Positions 52,061-61,372 are shown, counted from the stretch's first letter. The stretch is DNA of 64,000 nt from Tolypothrix bouteillei VB521301 (GCF_000760695.4 NZ_JHEG04000001.1:306314-370313), one strand, 5' to 3'. A program made the numbers and translations. The notes: generated by a model not told the origin, from the letters alone.

Positions 52061-54049
52061 GTGAATTGCCCCCACGTTATAACTGAGCCTTGTTGGACAT
52101 ATGCCTTACCAGCAACGTCGATCGCTAAAAGCAGCAAGTCACGTTCTTTCATTCATATGTCAATGATGTCAGTGATTCGTTCTTCAATTTTATTGTGTAC
52201 CGTTAGCATGGGAGTGGCATTTTCAGGATTGCTAGAAGCAAGTTGGAATGCCGCTCTTGCTCAGCTACCCCCCACCGAAATTAGAAATGCAGGGCAACCC
52301 GATGTCAGAACAATGTCTCAGGTAAATGTACTCTTTGTCAACCCAAGTATCGGAGATGACAAAGCAGGAAACGGAGGTGAAAATGCTCCTTTTAAAACAA
52401 TTACTCAAGCACTACAAGTTGCTGGTTCCAATACAGTTATTATGCTCTCAAAAGGAACCTATAGTGCCCAGACAGGAGAAAAATTTCCGTTAGTTCTCAA
52501 ACCAAATGTCTCAATTCAAGGGGACAATCGCAGTAAAGGTCGTGGTATTTTAATTACTGGAGGAGGCAGTTACCTCAGCCGTACCTTTGGAGGTCAAAAC
52601 GTCACTATTGTGGGTGCAAACCAAGCAGGCTTGAGTGGAGTCACTCTTAGCAATCCCAATCCACGCGGTTACGGTTTGTGGATTGAATATAGTAATCCGT
52701 TAATTGCAGAAAATACTTTTACTGGCAGTACCCAAGATGGGATTATTGTCACGGGCAACAGTACGCCCGTTATTCGTAATAATTTCTTTTATGAAAATGG
52801 AGCAAACGGAATCACAATTTCCGGTTCCTCTCGTCCGGAAGTCCGAGAAAACGTATTTCAACAAACAGGTTTTGGCATTAACGTTGCTCAAAACTCTCAG
52901 CCAGTTATAGTAGGTAACCAGATTCAATACAATAGAGTTGGCGTCATCGTACAAGCAAAAGCTCGTCCCATCTTGCGGAATAATCTCATCCAGGGTAGCA
53001 AAGAAGATGGGTTGGTTGCTCTTGCCTTAGCGGTTCCCAATTTAGGAAGCACGTCCGAACCGGGAGGTAACGAGTTTCGCAACAACACCCGCCACGATAT
53101 CAATGCCAGTGCAGCCAAAGAAATTTTTCCGGCTTTCGGCAACAAAATCAATCAAAATCGCATTGCAGGTAAAGTTGATTTTACAGGTAATGTTGCGATC
53201 GCAGATGCAACCACTCCGGGTCGTGGAGGAGAAGTAAATTATACAGAAACCAGAGTGATGACCTCTGTCTGGGCGTCACCACCTCCCCCTCTATCTTCCA
53301 ACAGATCCCCCCGCAGTACTTCCACACCAGTTAACAATCGCGTATTACCATCATCGCCGGATAATTTTCTACTTTCGGCAACCCCTGCAAACAGGCAACC
53401 TTTACCCAGAAGCACGGGAATAACCGCACCTAATGTACAGACAGGATATCGAGGGCAGCCTTTACCCACTAGAACGATCTTACGTCAACCTGCACCTTTC
53501 CCCAGCAGACCTCCTCAACTACCTGTCAATAATTCTTCAGAAGCTTTACAGTCAAATTATACACGTATTTCTCCTGATACTATCGAGTTTGCTGCCCCAC
53601 AAGCAGATTCTCAAGTGTCAAATACCGTACTTGCACCCGCACCAGTGCAAAGAGCAAGGTCTCAAGCAGCATCAATGCCCGGTATAGAAGCAGCCCCTTT
53701 AGGTGAGTCAGCCCTTCTACCAGTTCCCGATGCCAATATTCCCGTGGGTAACAGTCGCGGTAGGCGAAAAGCACCACCTCAAAATTCTTCAATAGGAGTT
53801 TACAACACAGCTGCGGCATCAGCAGCCCAAGAAGAGCGAATTAATTTACGTTATCGAGTTATTGTTGAGATACAGAATGGGAAAGACCAAGAACTAGTAA
53901 AATTTCTCGCACCGGGTGCTTTTCGGACTCTCTGGCGGGGTCGTGATGTTATGCAAGCAGGAATTTTTAGCACTCGTTACAACGCCGATAGTATGGTGAA
54001 AATATTTAACAACAATGGTTTGAGAGCCTCTGTTGAACCAGTCAATTAG
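52061..54049 (+). CDS. Exported DUF1565 right-handed beta-helix protein
   Basis: A 662-residue secreted or outer-surface protein. The signal is SSILLCTVSMGVAFSGLLEA (cleavage near ALA-QLP). The DUF1565/pectate-lyase-like beta-helix spans about 85-395, starting VNVLFVNPSIGDDKAGNGGE and built of coils such as PVIRNNFFYENGANGITISG and PEVRENVFQQTGFGINVAQN. Next is a Pro/Ser/Thr-rich linker (about 400-590) and a C-terminal roughly 65-residue module (RYRVIVEIQNGKDQELVKFL to NNNGLRASVEPVN) shaped like a SPOR/peptidoglycan-binding fold. Such proteins bind or modify polysaccharide. GTG at 52061 with GGAG about ten bases upstream; a later Met before the signal is possible. Confidence 0.9.
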   Translation: MNCPHVITEPCWTYALPATSIAKSSKSRSFIHMSMMSVIRSSILLCTVSMGVAFSGLLEASWNAALAQLPPTEIRNAGQPDVRTMSQVNVLFVNPSIGDDKAGNGGENAPFKTITQALQVAGSNTVIMLSKGTYSAQTGEKFPLVLKPNVSIQGDNRSKGRGILITGGGSYLSRTFGGQNVTIVGANQAGLSGVTLSNPNPRGYGLWIEYSNPLIAENTFTGSTQDGIIVTGNSTPVIRNNFFYENGANGITISGSSRPEVRENVFQQTGFGINVAQNSQPVIVGNQIQYNRVGVIVQAKARPILRNNLIQGSKEDGLVALALAVPNLGSTSEPGGNEFRNNTRHDINASAAKEIFPAFGNKINQNRIAGKVDFTGNVAIADATTPGRGGEVNYTETRVMTSVWASPPPPLSSNRSPRSTSTPVNNRVLPSSPDNFLLSATPANRQPLPRSTGITAPNVQTGYRGQPLPTRTILRQPAPFPSRPPQLPVNNSSEALQSNYTRISPDTIEFAAPQADSQVSNTVLAPAPVQRARSQAASMPGIEAAPLGESALLPVPDANIPVGNSRGRRKAPPQNSSIGVYNTAAASAAQEERINLRYRVIVEIQNGKDQELVKFLAPGAFRTLWRGRDVMQAGIFSTRYNADSMVKIFNNNGLRASVEPVN

Positions 54050-54053
54050 GGAT

Positions 54054-54116
54054 TGGGATTGGGGATTGGGAATGAGTTATTAGTATTTCCCCCTTGTCCC
54101 CATTGTCCCCCATTCC
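54054..54116. repeat. GGGATTG / CCCCCATT repeat block
   Basis: Tandem GGGATTGG units followed by CCCCCTTGTCCCCATTGTCC fill the gap between two convergent genes. The same units occur inside the hybrid kinase at 15643-15746 and, in related form, in priA. Confidence 0.75.
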
Positions 54117-54728
54117 CTATTCCTCATTTCCCAGTCGCCAATAATAACGATTCCATTCATACATTCCTTGAATTTCGTATTCTTCTCCGGTGTTGAAGCG
54201 AATAATGCAATTTGTTGACGAACCGCTACTGTCATTCGTTTTATCAATTCCAATTACAATACAATTGTACCATTGGCGACTGCACGGACCATCATCTTGT
54301 ACCCATTCCCACAAAGCATTACACACTTCAATCCGAGCACCAACTTTAAGCATTGGCGCGTGCTCACAAGCATACTTTTGGAAATGACTGTCTTCGACGC
54401 GATTTAGCCATTGTAAGCCATAGCGATCGCGAATAAACTGCACTGCACCTGAGTCCTTTTCAAGCAGCCAATCGTTAAGTAGCTGTGCTTTCCAGGAAAG
54501 GTTTTGTGCTTCTTGAGACTTGACAAATTCTAACAGCGCTCGTAATTCCTCTTGTGTAAGTTCATCTAACGGATTTAAAACATCCGATATGTCTAGTTGA
54601 GAGCTTTCTTTAACTTTCTCTACTATTTGTAGTAGTATTTCTTTTTGTGTATCTGTGAGAGGGCAGCTAGCTGCATCGCAACGATAAAACGCTACTTGCA
54701 AGGCTACTTGAATCTCATCTGGACTCAT
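54117..54728 (-). CDS. Hypothetical protein with C-terminal beta domain
   Basis: A 203-residue soluble protein. The N-terminal half is helical (QKEILLQIVEKVKESSQLDI, LTQEELRALLEFVKSQEAQN). The C-terminal half is Trp/Cys-rich and probably beta (LKVGARIEVCNALWEWVQDD, IIRFNTGEEYEIQGMYEWNR), suggesting a small SH3- or Tudor-like fold. I do not recognise a named family. It stands alone, convergent with the beta-helix gene and bounded by repeats. The ATG at 54728 is the only sensible start. Confidence 0.78.
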   Translation of the reverse strand: MSPDEIQVALQVAFYRCDAASCPLTDTQKEILLQIVEKVKESSQLDISDVLNPLDELTQEELRALLEFVKSQEAQNLSWKAQLLNDWLLEKDSGAVQFIRDRYGLQWLNRVEDSHFQKYACEHAPMLKVGARIEVCNALWEWVQDDGPCSRQWYNCIVIGIDKTNDSSGSSTNCIIRFNTGEEYEIQGMYEWNRYYWRLGNEE

Positions 54729-54895
54729 AGGTGGTATAGCAATTGAGGACTTGATGAACCCTCAGCAAATAGCTGAGAGCTTTATTTAATAATTATTACA
54801 AAATTAAAAAAGAAGTCTCCCATACCTATAGAGCGAAATTCCTGTAAGCTGGGGTAAGTGTAGCTTATGATTCTATTTATCCACGGCGTCTTTAT

Positions 54896-55330
54896 ATGCA
54901 GTTGCGATCGCTCACAGTTCTTCTTGTTTCCTGTATCATTTGGGTACTGTCATGGGCATTTACCCCTTTTGCTGAAGCACTGACACAGGTTAAGCTATAC
55001 GATCTCTCCTACCAACAGTGTCCGCTAGAACTAGCACAAGGAGCTGTGACAAGTGGTGGAACGACAATGGCAGCCAACTGCTTTATTGTGACAGGCAAAG
55101 CTAAAAATGATACTAATAAGACCGTCTATGATGCGGATATTTTTGGTCGTATTTATGATGCTAACAACGATCCGGTGATGCAAAACCGCACGCGTCTTGG
55201 GTCTATTGAGGAAATTCCTCCCGGTGTCAGTAATTTTGAATTGCGAATTTCCGTAGCAGCAAATCAGCCCTTACCTCTCAAGCTCAAGCAATTTAAGGCA
55301 GCAGGGTTCAGCGCTCAGATTCGGAAGTAG
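54896..55330 (+). CDS. Exported protein with FxLYD-like beta domain
   Basis: A 144-residue secreted protein: signal LTVLLVSCIIWVLSWAFTPF with cleavage near AEA-LTQ, two Cys (QQCPLELAQG and MAANCFIVTG) that could form a disulfide, and a beta-sandwich (GKAKNDTNKTVYDADIFGRI, IPPGVSNFELRISVAANQPL) resembling FxLYD/DUF3426-type domains. Periplasmic, role unknown. Two hairpins follow. Confidence 0.8.
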   Translation: MQLRSLTVLLVSCIIWVLSWAFTPFAEALTQVKLYDLSYQQCPLELAQGAVTSGGTTMAANCFIVTGKAKNDTNKTVYDADIFGRIYDANNDPVMQNRTRLGSIEEIPPGVSNFELRISVAANQPLPLKLKQFKAAGFSAQIRK

Positions 55331-55356
55331 CAGATCGACGACTGAAGGGCAAAAAA

Positions 55357-55440
55357 GTAGAGACGGTTTTCTAGCGATCGTCTCTAAATCAATGAAAAAT
55401 CTCTAAGTTGTAGAGACGCTTTCACTCAGTGCGTCTCTAC
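55357..55440. terminator. Tandem GTAGAGACG hairpins
   Basis: TAGAGACG (55358-55365) pairs with CGTCTCTA (55379-55386). GTAGAGACGC (55410-55419) pairs with GCGTCTCTAC (55431-55440), followed by GTTGTTTTTT. The second with its T-run is a good terminator for the upstream plus-strand gene; the core belongs to a dispersed cyanobacterial repeat. Confidence 0.65.
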
Positions 55441-55479
55441 GTTGTTTTTTGGAGAAACCTATTGAAGCAGTTGCCAAAC

Positions 55480-55752
55480 TTAACCGACTATGGAAAAGCG
55501 TGCTAAAGACAGGAGCAAAGAACTCAAGACGTTTAGCAGTAGAAAAGCCAGTATAGGAGAAAAATCCATCCCACCCAAGGGGGGAATTATGGAACGGAAC
55601 AGATTGAGGTAAGGGTCTGTAATTTGGCTGAGGGCTGCAAATGGCTGGTTCCCCCAACTGATGTTAGGGAACCATGACAAAAGAACTCGGATAATCAGTA
55701 AGATACTATAAATTTGTACGAACTGATAGAGTGTGTTGATCAGTAGATTCAT
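55480..55752 (-). CDS. YggT/YlmG family membrane protein
   Basis: A 90-residue inner-membrane protein with two hydrophobic helices (FVQIYSILLIIRVLLSWFPN and FSPILAFLLLNVLSSLLLSL). They are joined by the family signature PFAALSQITDPYLNLFRSII and PPLGGMDFSP. YggT/YlmG proteins (Ycf19 in plastids) act in septum placement, nucleoid distribution or photosystem biogenesis. Length and signature are complete. A single gene. Confidence 0.94.
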   Translation of the reverse strand: MNLLINTLYQFVQIYSILLIIRVLLSWFPNISWGNQPFAALSQITDPYLNLFRSIIPPLGGMDFSPILAFLLLNVLSSLLLSLARFSIVG

Positions 55753-55907
55753 GGATGGGTTGGATTCCTGTTAAGTGTTAAAAGCAGTCTTATCTTTGAT
55801 TCTAATTTAGCGCCTGCCACAGCGTGTGCAATTACAATTATCTACCTTCAGTTACCAGCTATGATTTTTCAATCAGTCGATTTGTCAATCAATCGCCGAT
55901 TGCTGTC

Positions 55908-56264
55908 TTACCGTAACTCCTCAGCACGGGGAGAACGGTCGTTGATGGGTTGATTGGCATTGCCATTCACATTTCCCAATTGCTGCCGCACTTCATCAAT
56001 TGTGGCATTGAGTTGAGCAATTTTATCTTCTAGAGATCGCCGTGCCATCTCCATATCCATGCTGTCCTCCTCAGAAGCTTGGATAGGACGCTTTTTCGTT
56101 GCTTTTTTAACTTCTGTTGCGCTAGAGGTTAACTGACGCTCTTCTTCTGGTAATTCTTCAGGTTCTCGTTTGTAAGCAACAAGCGCACCCACAATCCCAC
56201 CTACTACACTACCAACAATTGCTCCGGTTAGAAAACCACTTGCAAAACCATCTCGCTGACTCAT
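55908..56264 (-). CDS. Glycine-zipper membrane protein, hypothetical
   Basis: A 118-residue protein with one N-terminal glycine-zipper membrane helix (GFLTGAIVGSVVGGIVGALV), a Lys/Glu-rich linker and a C-terminal coiled coil (ARRSLEDKIAQLNATIDEVR). This resembles YtxH-like small membrane proteins of cyanobacteria; no function is known. GAGG about nine bases upstream supports the ATG at 56264. Confidence 0.82.
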   Translation of the reverse strand: MSQRDGFASGFLTGAIVGSVVGGIVGALVAYKREPEELPEEERQLTSSATEVKKATKKRPIQASEEDSMDMEMARRSLEDKIAQLNATIDEVRQQLGNVNGNANQPINDRSPRAEELR

Positions 56265-56289
56265 ATTTTTATCGCCTCATTCTCCTTTA

Positions 56290-56334
56290 CAGTTGTCAGT
56301 TATCAGTTATTATTGTTCACTGGTCACTGGCACT
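56290..56334. repeat. GTCAGTTAT / CACTGGT tandem units
   Basis: GTTGTCAGTTATCAGTTAT and CACTGGTCACTGG short tandem units occupy most of the gap between upp and the glycine-zipper gene; STRR class. Confidence 0.6.
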
Positions 56335-56354
56335 GTCCCTACGTGCATACTAGC

Positions 56355-57005
56355 TTAAGTTCCAAAAATGCGATCGCCGGCATCTCCCAAACCTGGTACA
56401 ATAAAACCCCGATCGTTGACCATTTGATCGATGGTGGCAGTGTAAACAATTAAGCCAGGATAAGCATCATTTAATTTTTGCAGAGCTGGTGGAGCTGCCA
56501 CTACGCTAATAATCCGAATCAGAGTTGGATCGGCACCCCGTTGTGTTAATTCTGCCATAGCTGCCATCATAGATCCACCCGTTGCGAGCATAGGATCGGT
56601 AACCAACACTCGTGTTTGTGGTTGAAATTTTTGAGGCAACTTATTTAAGTAGCACTGAGGCTGTAAAGTTTCTTCATTTCGCACCAATCCTAAATGATAA
56701 ATTGATGCTAGAGGGAGAACTGTTTGTGCCCCTTCTAGTAAGCCCAGTCCGGCTCGTAGAATGGGTACTACTGCCACAGGTACGGTTGGATCTATCAAAG
56801 TGGCAGGACAGGAATCTAAGGGAGATTGCACTGTTGTTTCTTGAGTGGGTAACCATTCTCGAGCTGCTTCATAAGTCAGCCACCGTCCTAACTCCGTCAT
56901 TGCACTGCGGAACAGCACAGACGGGGTTCCAGCATCACGAGCAACTGCCAACCAGTGCTTTATCAGGGGATGAGGGGGAACGTATACGCGCAATTGTAGC
57001 GTCAT
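56355..57005 (-). CDS. upp: Uracil phosphoribosyltransferase
   Basis: A 216-residue salvage enzyme making UMP from uracil and PRPP. It shows the PRPP loop VLVTDPMLATGGSMMAAMAE (about 132-151), the EL/PILRAGLGLLEGAQTVLP segment, and the C-terminal uracil-binding GFIVPGLGDAGDRIFGT. Length and motifs are standard. ATG at 57005. No purine or pyrimidine operon adjoins. Confidence 0.95.
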   Translation of the reverse strand: MTLQLRVYVPPHPLIKHWLAVARDAGTPSVLFRSAMTELGRWLTYEAAREWLPTQETTVQSPLDSCPATLIDPTVPVAVVPILRAGLGLLEGAQTVLPLASIYHLGLVRNEETLQPQCYLNKLPQKFQPQTRVLVTDPMLATGGSMMAAMAELTQRGADPTLIRIISVVAAPPALQKLNDAYPGLIVYTATIDQMVNDRGFIVPGLGDAGDRIFGT

Positions 57006-57237
57006 AGCCGGAAATAGCCGCTTTTTCTAATAAATAACGACTGAAACATCATAATACTTTTTACCGAGCGCGGGTTTCCACTCTGAAAACTACTTTTTAT
57101 TTGTTGATAATAACTTGCATTTACAGTTGACAAGAATTCTCAATCAAGGGTATATTATTGTTCAGTGTTCTCCTCTCTTTAAGGATCGGCAAACGGGATT
57201 GGTCAGCTTTCTTCTGGCTTGTCCCTCTTTTTTGTGA

Positions 57238-57290
57238 TTAGTTAGTGGTTAGTGGTTACCACCAACCACTAACCATTAACCACTAACAAT
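57238..57290. repeat. TTAGTGG heptamer repeat forming a hairpin before crtH
   Basis: TTAGTGG units reverse into CCACTAA units. GGTTAGTGGTT (57247-57257) pairs with AACCACTAACC (57264-57274) around ACCACC, and further CACTAAC units run to four bases before the crtH ATG. There is no ribosome-binding sequence in this stretch. Confidence 0.75.
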
Positions 57291-57293
57291 TAT

Positions 57294-58778
57294 ATGGATG
57301 TCATAGTTATTGGATCTGGGATAGGCGGTTTAGTAACAGCAACTCAATTAGCCGTAAAAGGGGCTAGAGTGCTGCTACTAGAACAATATTTAATTCCTGG
57401 AGGTAGCGCTGGCTATTTTGAGAGACAGGGTTATCGATTCGACGTAGGGGCATCCATGATATTTGGATTTGGGCAGAAAGGAACAACTAACTTGCTCACT
57501 CGCGCTTTACAAGCTGTCAGCATTAACTTAAAAGTGATTCCCGACCCCGTTCAAATTCATTATCATTTACCAGAAGGTTTGGACATTAAAGTGAATCGGA
57601 TTTATGAGGAATTTTTGCAAAATTTAATTGCGTACTTTCCACATGAAGACAAAGGAATTCGTCAATTTTACGATGAATGTTGGCGAGTCTTTCATTACCT
57701 TAATAGCATGGAGTTGCTGTCATTGGAGGAACCCCAGTATTTACTACGGAGTTTCTTTCAGAAGCCCCTGGCGTGTCTTGGGCTAGCAAAATATCTACCT
57801 CAAAATGTTGGCGATGTAGCAAAGCGTTATATTAAAGATCCCCGATTGTTAAAATTTCTTGATATAGAGTGCTATTGTTGGTCAGTCGTACCTGCCCGAA
57901 TGACACCCATGATTAATGCTGGAATGGTTTTTTCAGACAGGCACTACGGAGGTGTGAACTATCCTAAAGGTGGGGTAGGACAAATTGCTCAAAAATTAGT
58001 GGAAGGGTTGATTAAAGCAGGCGGTCAAATTCAATATCAAGCTAAAGTCGCGAAAATTCTCATAGAAAATCGACAAGCCGTGGGCGTACAACTGACTAAC
58101 GGTCAAGTGTACCGTGCCAAACGAATTGTCTCAAATGCTACACGTTGGGATACCTTTGAGAAGTTACTCAATCAACAAGAAATTCCATCTAATGAGAAAA
58201 GATGGCAGCTACGCTATCAAAAGTCACCCAGTTTTTTAAATTTACACATGGGAGTCAAAGCAGAAGTTTTGCCTTCAGGAACAGAGTGCCATCACATTTT
58301 GTTAGAAGACTGGGAAAAGATGACAGCGACAGAAGGAACTCTCTTTGTGTCAATTCCGACGTTACTCGATCCAGAGTTAGCACCTTCTGGCTATCACATC
58401 ATTCACGCTTTTACACCTTCCTGGATTCATGAATGGCAAGGTTTATCACCTAGTGAGTATGAAGCAAAGAAAGAACAGGCTGCTTGGAGAATAATTGACC
58501 GTTTGGAAAAGATTTTTCCAGGGTTGGATACTGGTTTGGATTACCTAGAAGTGGGGACACCTAAAACCCATCGTCGCTTTTTAGGTCGTGATGATGGTAC
58601 TTATGGACCAATCCCCCGATATAAGTTGCGGGGATTGTTGGGAATGCCATTTAATAGAACTTCGATTTCAGGGCTTTATTGTGTAGGAGATAGTACGTTT
58701 CCCGGTCAAGGTTTAAACGCAGTGGCATTTTCAGGATTTGCTTGTGCTCACCGTATTGCCGTTGACTTGGGGCTGTAG
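57294..58778 (+). CDS. crtH: Carotene isomerase (prolycopene isomerase)
   Basis: A 494-residue FAD-dependent isomerase of the CrtISO type, converting poly-cis lycopene to all-trans lycopene. N-terminal FAD site [20 protein letters not shown] (6-25); then [37 protein letters not shown] and [19 protein letters not shown]-terminal [20 protein letters not shown] closes the FAD site. The length matches cyanobacterial CrtH. Translation starts at an ATG with no ribosome site, directly after a hairpin-forming repeat. No other crt gene is present. Confidence 0.93.
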   Translation: MDVIVIGSGIGGLVTATQLAVKGARVLLLEQYLIPGGSAGYFERQGYRFDVGASMIFGFGQKGTTNLLTRALQAVSINLKVIPDPVQIHYHLPEGLDIKVNRIYEEFLQNLIAYFPHEDKGIRQFYDECWRVFHYLNSMELLSLEEPQYLLRSFFQKPLACLGLAKYLPQNVGDVAKRYIKDPRLLKFLDIECYCWSVVPARMTPMINAGMVFSDRHYGGVNYPKGGVGQIAQKLVEGLIKAGGQIQYQAKVAKILIENRQAVGVQLTNGQVYRAKRIVSNATRWDTFEKLLNQQEIPSNEKRWQLRYQKSPSFLNLHMGVKAEVLPSGTECHHILLEDWEKMTATEGTLFVSIPTLLDPELAPSGYHIIHAFTPSWIHEWQGLSPSEYEAKKEQAAWRIIDRLEKIFPGLDTGLDYLEVGTPKTHRRFLGRDDGTYGPIPRYKLRGLLGMPFNRTSISGLYCVGDSTFPGQGLNAVAFSGFACAHRIAVDLGL

Positions 58779-59017
58779 TACAAACCCTGGAATAGAATAG
58801 TAGGTTGGCTGAGAAGGGAGTTTTGCGAGCGGGGGTTCTGGTGGTTTACCTTCTCATCTGGAGGAAGCTTTGATGTCACGACTGCAACTGAGCTTTACTT
58901 AATATCTGCTCGATCGCGTTGAAACTCTCACGGCAAATCACTACGCGACAAACCCCCAGTCTGTGTCCGCTCAAAAACATGGTAAAGGAGAATCAATACT
59001 ACAAGGGATAAGAATTA

Positions 59018-59046
59018 GCTGAGCCTCGCGATATCGGAGGCTCAGC
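59018..59046. terminator. Perfect 10-bp hairpin between convergent genes
   Basis: GCTGAGCCTC (59018-59027) pairs exactly with GAGGCTCAGC (59037-59046) around GCGATATCG. It lies 27 bases past the end of the minus-strand gene. It is a plausible bidirectional terminator, though T-runs are weak on both sides. Confidence 0.55.
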
Positions 59047-59073
59047 CTTGCACCCTTAATCTGTTCCTGTTCC

Positions 59074-59430
59074 TCAAATAATAGTGACGATTCGACCCAC
59101 AATACTTGTAACTAAATTAATTGTTCTGAGAACAGCAACTGTATTGTTAATTTTTTCCAGTACATTGGTCAGTTCGTTAAGAGCATTTCTCAGATCGTTT
59201 TCTTGCGCCTTTAAACGCAATCCAATATCTTCTAAAACTGCATTCTCTAAGTTTTCACGAGCTTCTTCATAATTTTTTCTGACATCCAGCAATTCCTTTT
59301 GCCGCTTTAGATCGGGTTCGTTTTGGATTGCCATATTCATTTCTGGCGAAGTCAGTCTTTTTTCATGCTGCCTCATCTTAGCTAGTAGTTGCTCTCTGGC
59401 TTGTATGTTTTGGTTCATTATATTTTCCAT
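59074..59430 (-). CDS. Small coiled-coil protein with hydrophobic C-terminus
   Basis: A 118-residue, nearly all-helical protein: a charged coiled coil (LDVRKNYEEARENLENAVLE, LKAQENDLRNALNELTNVLE) ending in an amphipathic or membrane-seeking segment (AVLRTINLVTSIVGRIVTII). I do not recognise it. AAGGA eight bases before ATG 59430 fixes the start. It follows the lipoprotein gene by 24 bases on the same strand and must be co-transcribed; the pair probably acts together at the inner face of the outer membrane or in the periplasm, although this protein has no signal peptide. Function unknown. Confidence 0.75.
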   Translation of the reverse strand: MENIMNQNIQAREQLLAKMRQHEKRLTSPEMNMAIQNEPDLKRQKELLDVRKNYEEARENLENAVLEDIGLRLKAQENDLRNALNELTNVLEKINNTVAVLRTINLVTSIVGRIVTII

Positions 59431-59454
59431 GATACTAATCCTTCTATTAATTGA

Positions 59455-60324
59455 TTAATTTTTGTTTTCAACAAGTGCTAAAAATGTATCTATATCTTTC
59501 AAAAGATGATTGAGTCGTGCCACATTCAATTCACCGGATACTGCAGCCTGGTAAGCGGTTTTAAATTCCCCTAAAGCCTCGCCTGCATTCTTCAGTTCTT
59601 CGACTTTTCTATCCATCGTGAGAATTTTTCTTCTATCTTCAATCCATTGGCTTTGCTCCTGAATTTTTGTACTACTAGTGAGAGGTTCTATAATCAGGCG
59701 TTGCTCGCGTGCAGATTGAATCATCTCAACATCATGTTGCAAACTCTCGCTCAGGTAATTAAGCATCTCTTGTTGTATTGTCAATTCTTTTAGAATTGTT
59801 TGATGCCGTTTTTCCAACTCTTCTTTTAATGCACCTTTGATTTTAGAACTAATGACGGCATGAGTGACTGCTTGAGCAATTCCTTGATTTCTCGAAGAAA
59901 ATAAATCGCTGTTTTGCAGAATTTGACTGCTCTTGTTAAGATTTTGAGTAATACTTGCAATTTCTGACTGAGCGCTAGCAGGTGCATCAGAAGTTGCTAA
60001 TTCTTGAAGTGTAGAAAAGTATTTTTTTAAAAGAGTGTTGTGATTGCGAACTTCTTCTATGACTTGCAGTCGTTTTAGATCGGACTGAGAACGCTGCGTA
60101 TAGTTTTCAAGACTTTGATTGCTCTGTCTGTCATCGCGCAATATTTGCTCTGAGGTTAGATCGATTCTAATATCACCAGCAGTTGTCAATAACTCATTAA
60201 CAGCTTCAGCATACTTAGTTCCTGCATCTGTTAATTTTTTATATTCTTCGCTAGAGCGACAGCCAGTTGTTAAAGTAGCTATAACAGTAAATATGATTAC
60301 TGTTTTAGAAAAGTATTTTTTCAT
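59455..60324 (-). CDS. Helical lipoprotein of unknown function
   Basis: A 289-residue predicted lipoprotein. Signal KTVIIFTVIATLTTGC has a lipobox LTTGC (Cys22); the mature part is Ser/Glu/Lys-rich helix (YAEAVNELLTTAGDIRIDLT, IASITQNLNKSSQILQNSDL, HQTILKELTIQQEMLNYLSE). No Cys follows, and there is no enzymatic motif. The helical bundle pattern is reminiscent of four-helix pore-forming or adhesion-type helper proteins, but no family can be named. First gene of a two-gene operon with the coiled-coil gene at 59074. Confidence 0.8.
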   Translation of the reverse strand: MKKYFSKTVIIFTVIATLTTGCRSSEEYKKLTDAGTKYAEAVNELLTTAGDIRIDLTSEQILRDDRQSNQSLENYTQRSQSDLKRLQVIEEVRNHNTLLKKYFSTLQELATSDAPASAQSEIASITQNLNKSSQILQNSDLFSSRNQGIAQAVTHAVISSKIKGALKEELEKRHQTILKELTIQQEMLNYLSESLQHDVEMIQSAREQRLIIEPLTSSTKIQEQSQWIEDRRKILTMDRKVEELKNAGEALGEFKTAYQAAVSGELNVARLNHLLKDIDTFLALVENKN

Positions 60325-60690
60325 GGTAAAACTTACGAGATAAGTTAACTTTGCAATTCTTGAGTCTGCAGATTTACCTGCTGTGTTGTTGGACTGTTAA
60401 CTGGTTGCTGTTAATTGCTTTGTCAAGCTTCTGTCTGTAAATAGCTTTGCTCAAACTTATCTTATGCAGGGAGAAATTTTAAAAATCAGAGAAAATTGGG
60501 TATGAAATACAAATAAGGGGGGCAATACAAACTCTGTCAGCCCGAACAAATAAACTACTCAAGTAAGGGCTGAAACCTGCTCCTATAGGGGAGTGAAAAA
60601 TATTGAAGTCTCTGCGCTAAGGTTTCGTTCAGCCAGAAATCTAGTAAGATGTCAAACTAAAAGACAAAGATTTGACAGAGGTTTTTAAGG
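60325..60690. other. Divergent intergenic region with small hairpins
   Basis: About 365 bases between the lipoprotein and Coq4-like genes. CAGCCC (60537-60542) pairs with GGGCTG (60566-60571), followed by a small CTCC-TATA-GGAG dyad near 60580-60592. Whether these belong to a leader or a small RNA cannot be decided from sequence. Confidence 0.4.
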
Positions 60691-61359
60691 ATGCACATTA
60701 CAGACCAACTAGAGCAAACATGGCAGGATAGAGCACTTGATAGCATTATAAATATAGTAAGAGCACCTGATGGTGACTTTGAGAGTATTGGCGAACTTGC
60801 AGATGCCCTTGGCGATCGCCAAAGCTTACAGAAAGTAGTAGAACTTCTTTGTGGCACCCCACAAGGGGAACAAGCATTTCAAAAGCGCCCTAGATTGGGT
60901 GATATCAATCTACAAAAACTTTACAGTTTACCAACTGATACTCTAGGTTATGCATATGCTAATCATATGCTCAAAAACAATTTGAAACCTTTATATGCAG
61001 GACACGTAGAGAACAATCTCCAATTCTTAGGAGCGCACCTTACAGAAACACATGACATTTGGCATATCATCACTGGATGCAATACGAATATTCTTGGAGA
61101 AATTCAATTAGAAGCTTTCTACGTTGCCCAACTGTACTTTACGCGTTTTTGGCTGGCATTATTAGCGAAGAATCTTGTTAAAGCTACTATTTACGATATT
61201 GAGGTTTCAACAAAATATATGGACGCGATGGCTAAGGGATGGTTAATGGGAAAACAAGCCAAGCCTCTGTTTGGTGTTGAATGGAATCTGTTATGGGAAC
61301 AGCCATTGGAAAATGTCCGTACTTCGTTCAACATCATTCTTTCTGATACTTGTGAATGA
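60691..61359 (+). CDS. Coq4-family protein
   Basis: A 222-residue all-helical protein with the Coq4 metal-binding signature HDxxHx11E: HDIWHIITGCNTNILGE (about 128-144). It also has the conserved LPTDTLGYAYANHM and PLENVRT ends. In eukaryotes and proteobacteria Coq4 supports ubiquinone biosynthesis (recently linked to oxidative decarboxylation of the ring). Cyanobacteria make plastoquinone rather than ubiquinone, so the role here is open. GAGG lies nine bases before the ATG. A palindrome closes the unit. Confidence 0.9.
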   Translation: MHITDQLEQTWQDRALDSIINIVRAPDGDFESIGELADALGDRQSLQKVVELLCGTPQGEQAFQKRPRLGDINLQKLYSLPTDTLGYAYANHMLKNNLKPLYAGHVENNLQFLGAHLTETHDIWHIITGCNTNILGEIQLEAFYVAQLYFTRFWLALLAKNLVKATIYDIEVSTKYMDAMAKGWLMGKQAKPLFGVEWNLLWEQPLENVRTSFNIILSDTCE

Positions 61360-61372
61360 ACGAGCATAAGTT

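Noticed and set aside
54771..54787. CTCAGC/GCTGAG hairpin upstream of the gene at 54117
   Set aside because: No gene ends there on the plus strand and the six-base stem is too short to assign a role.
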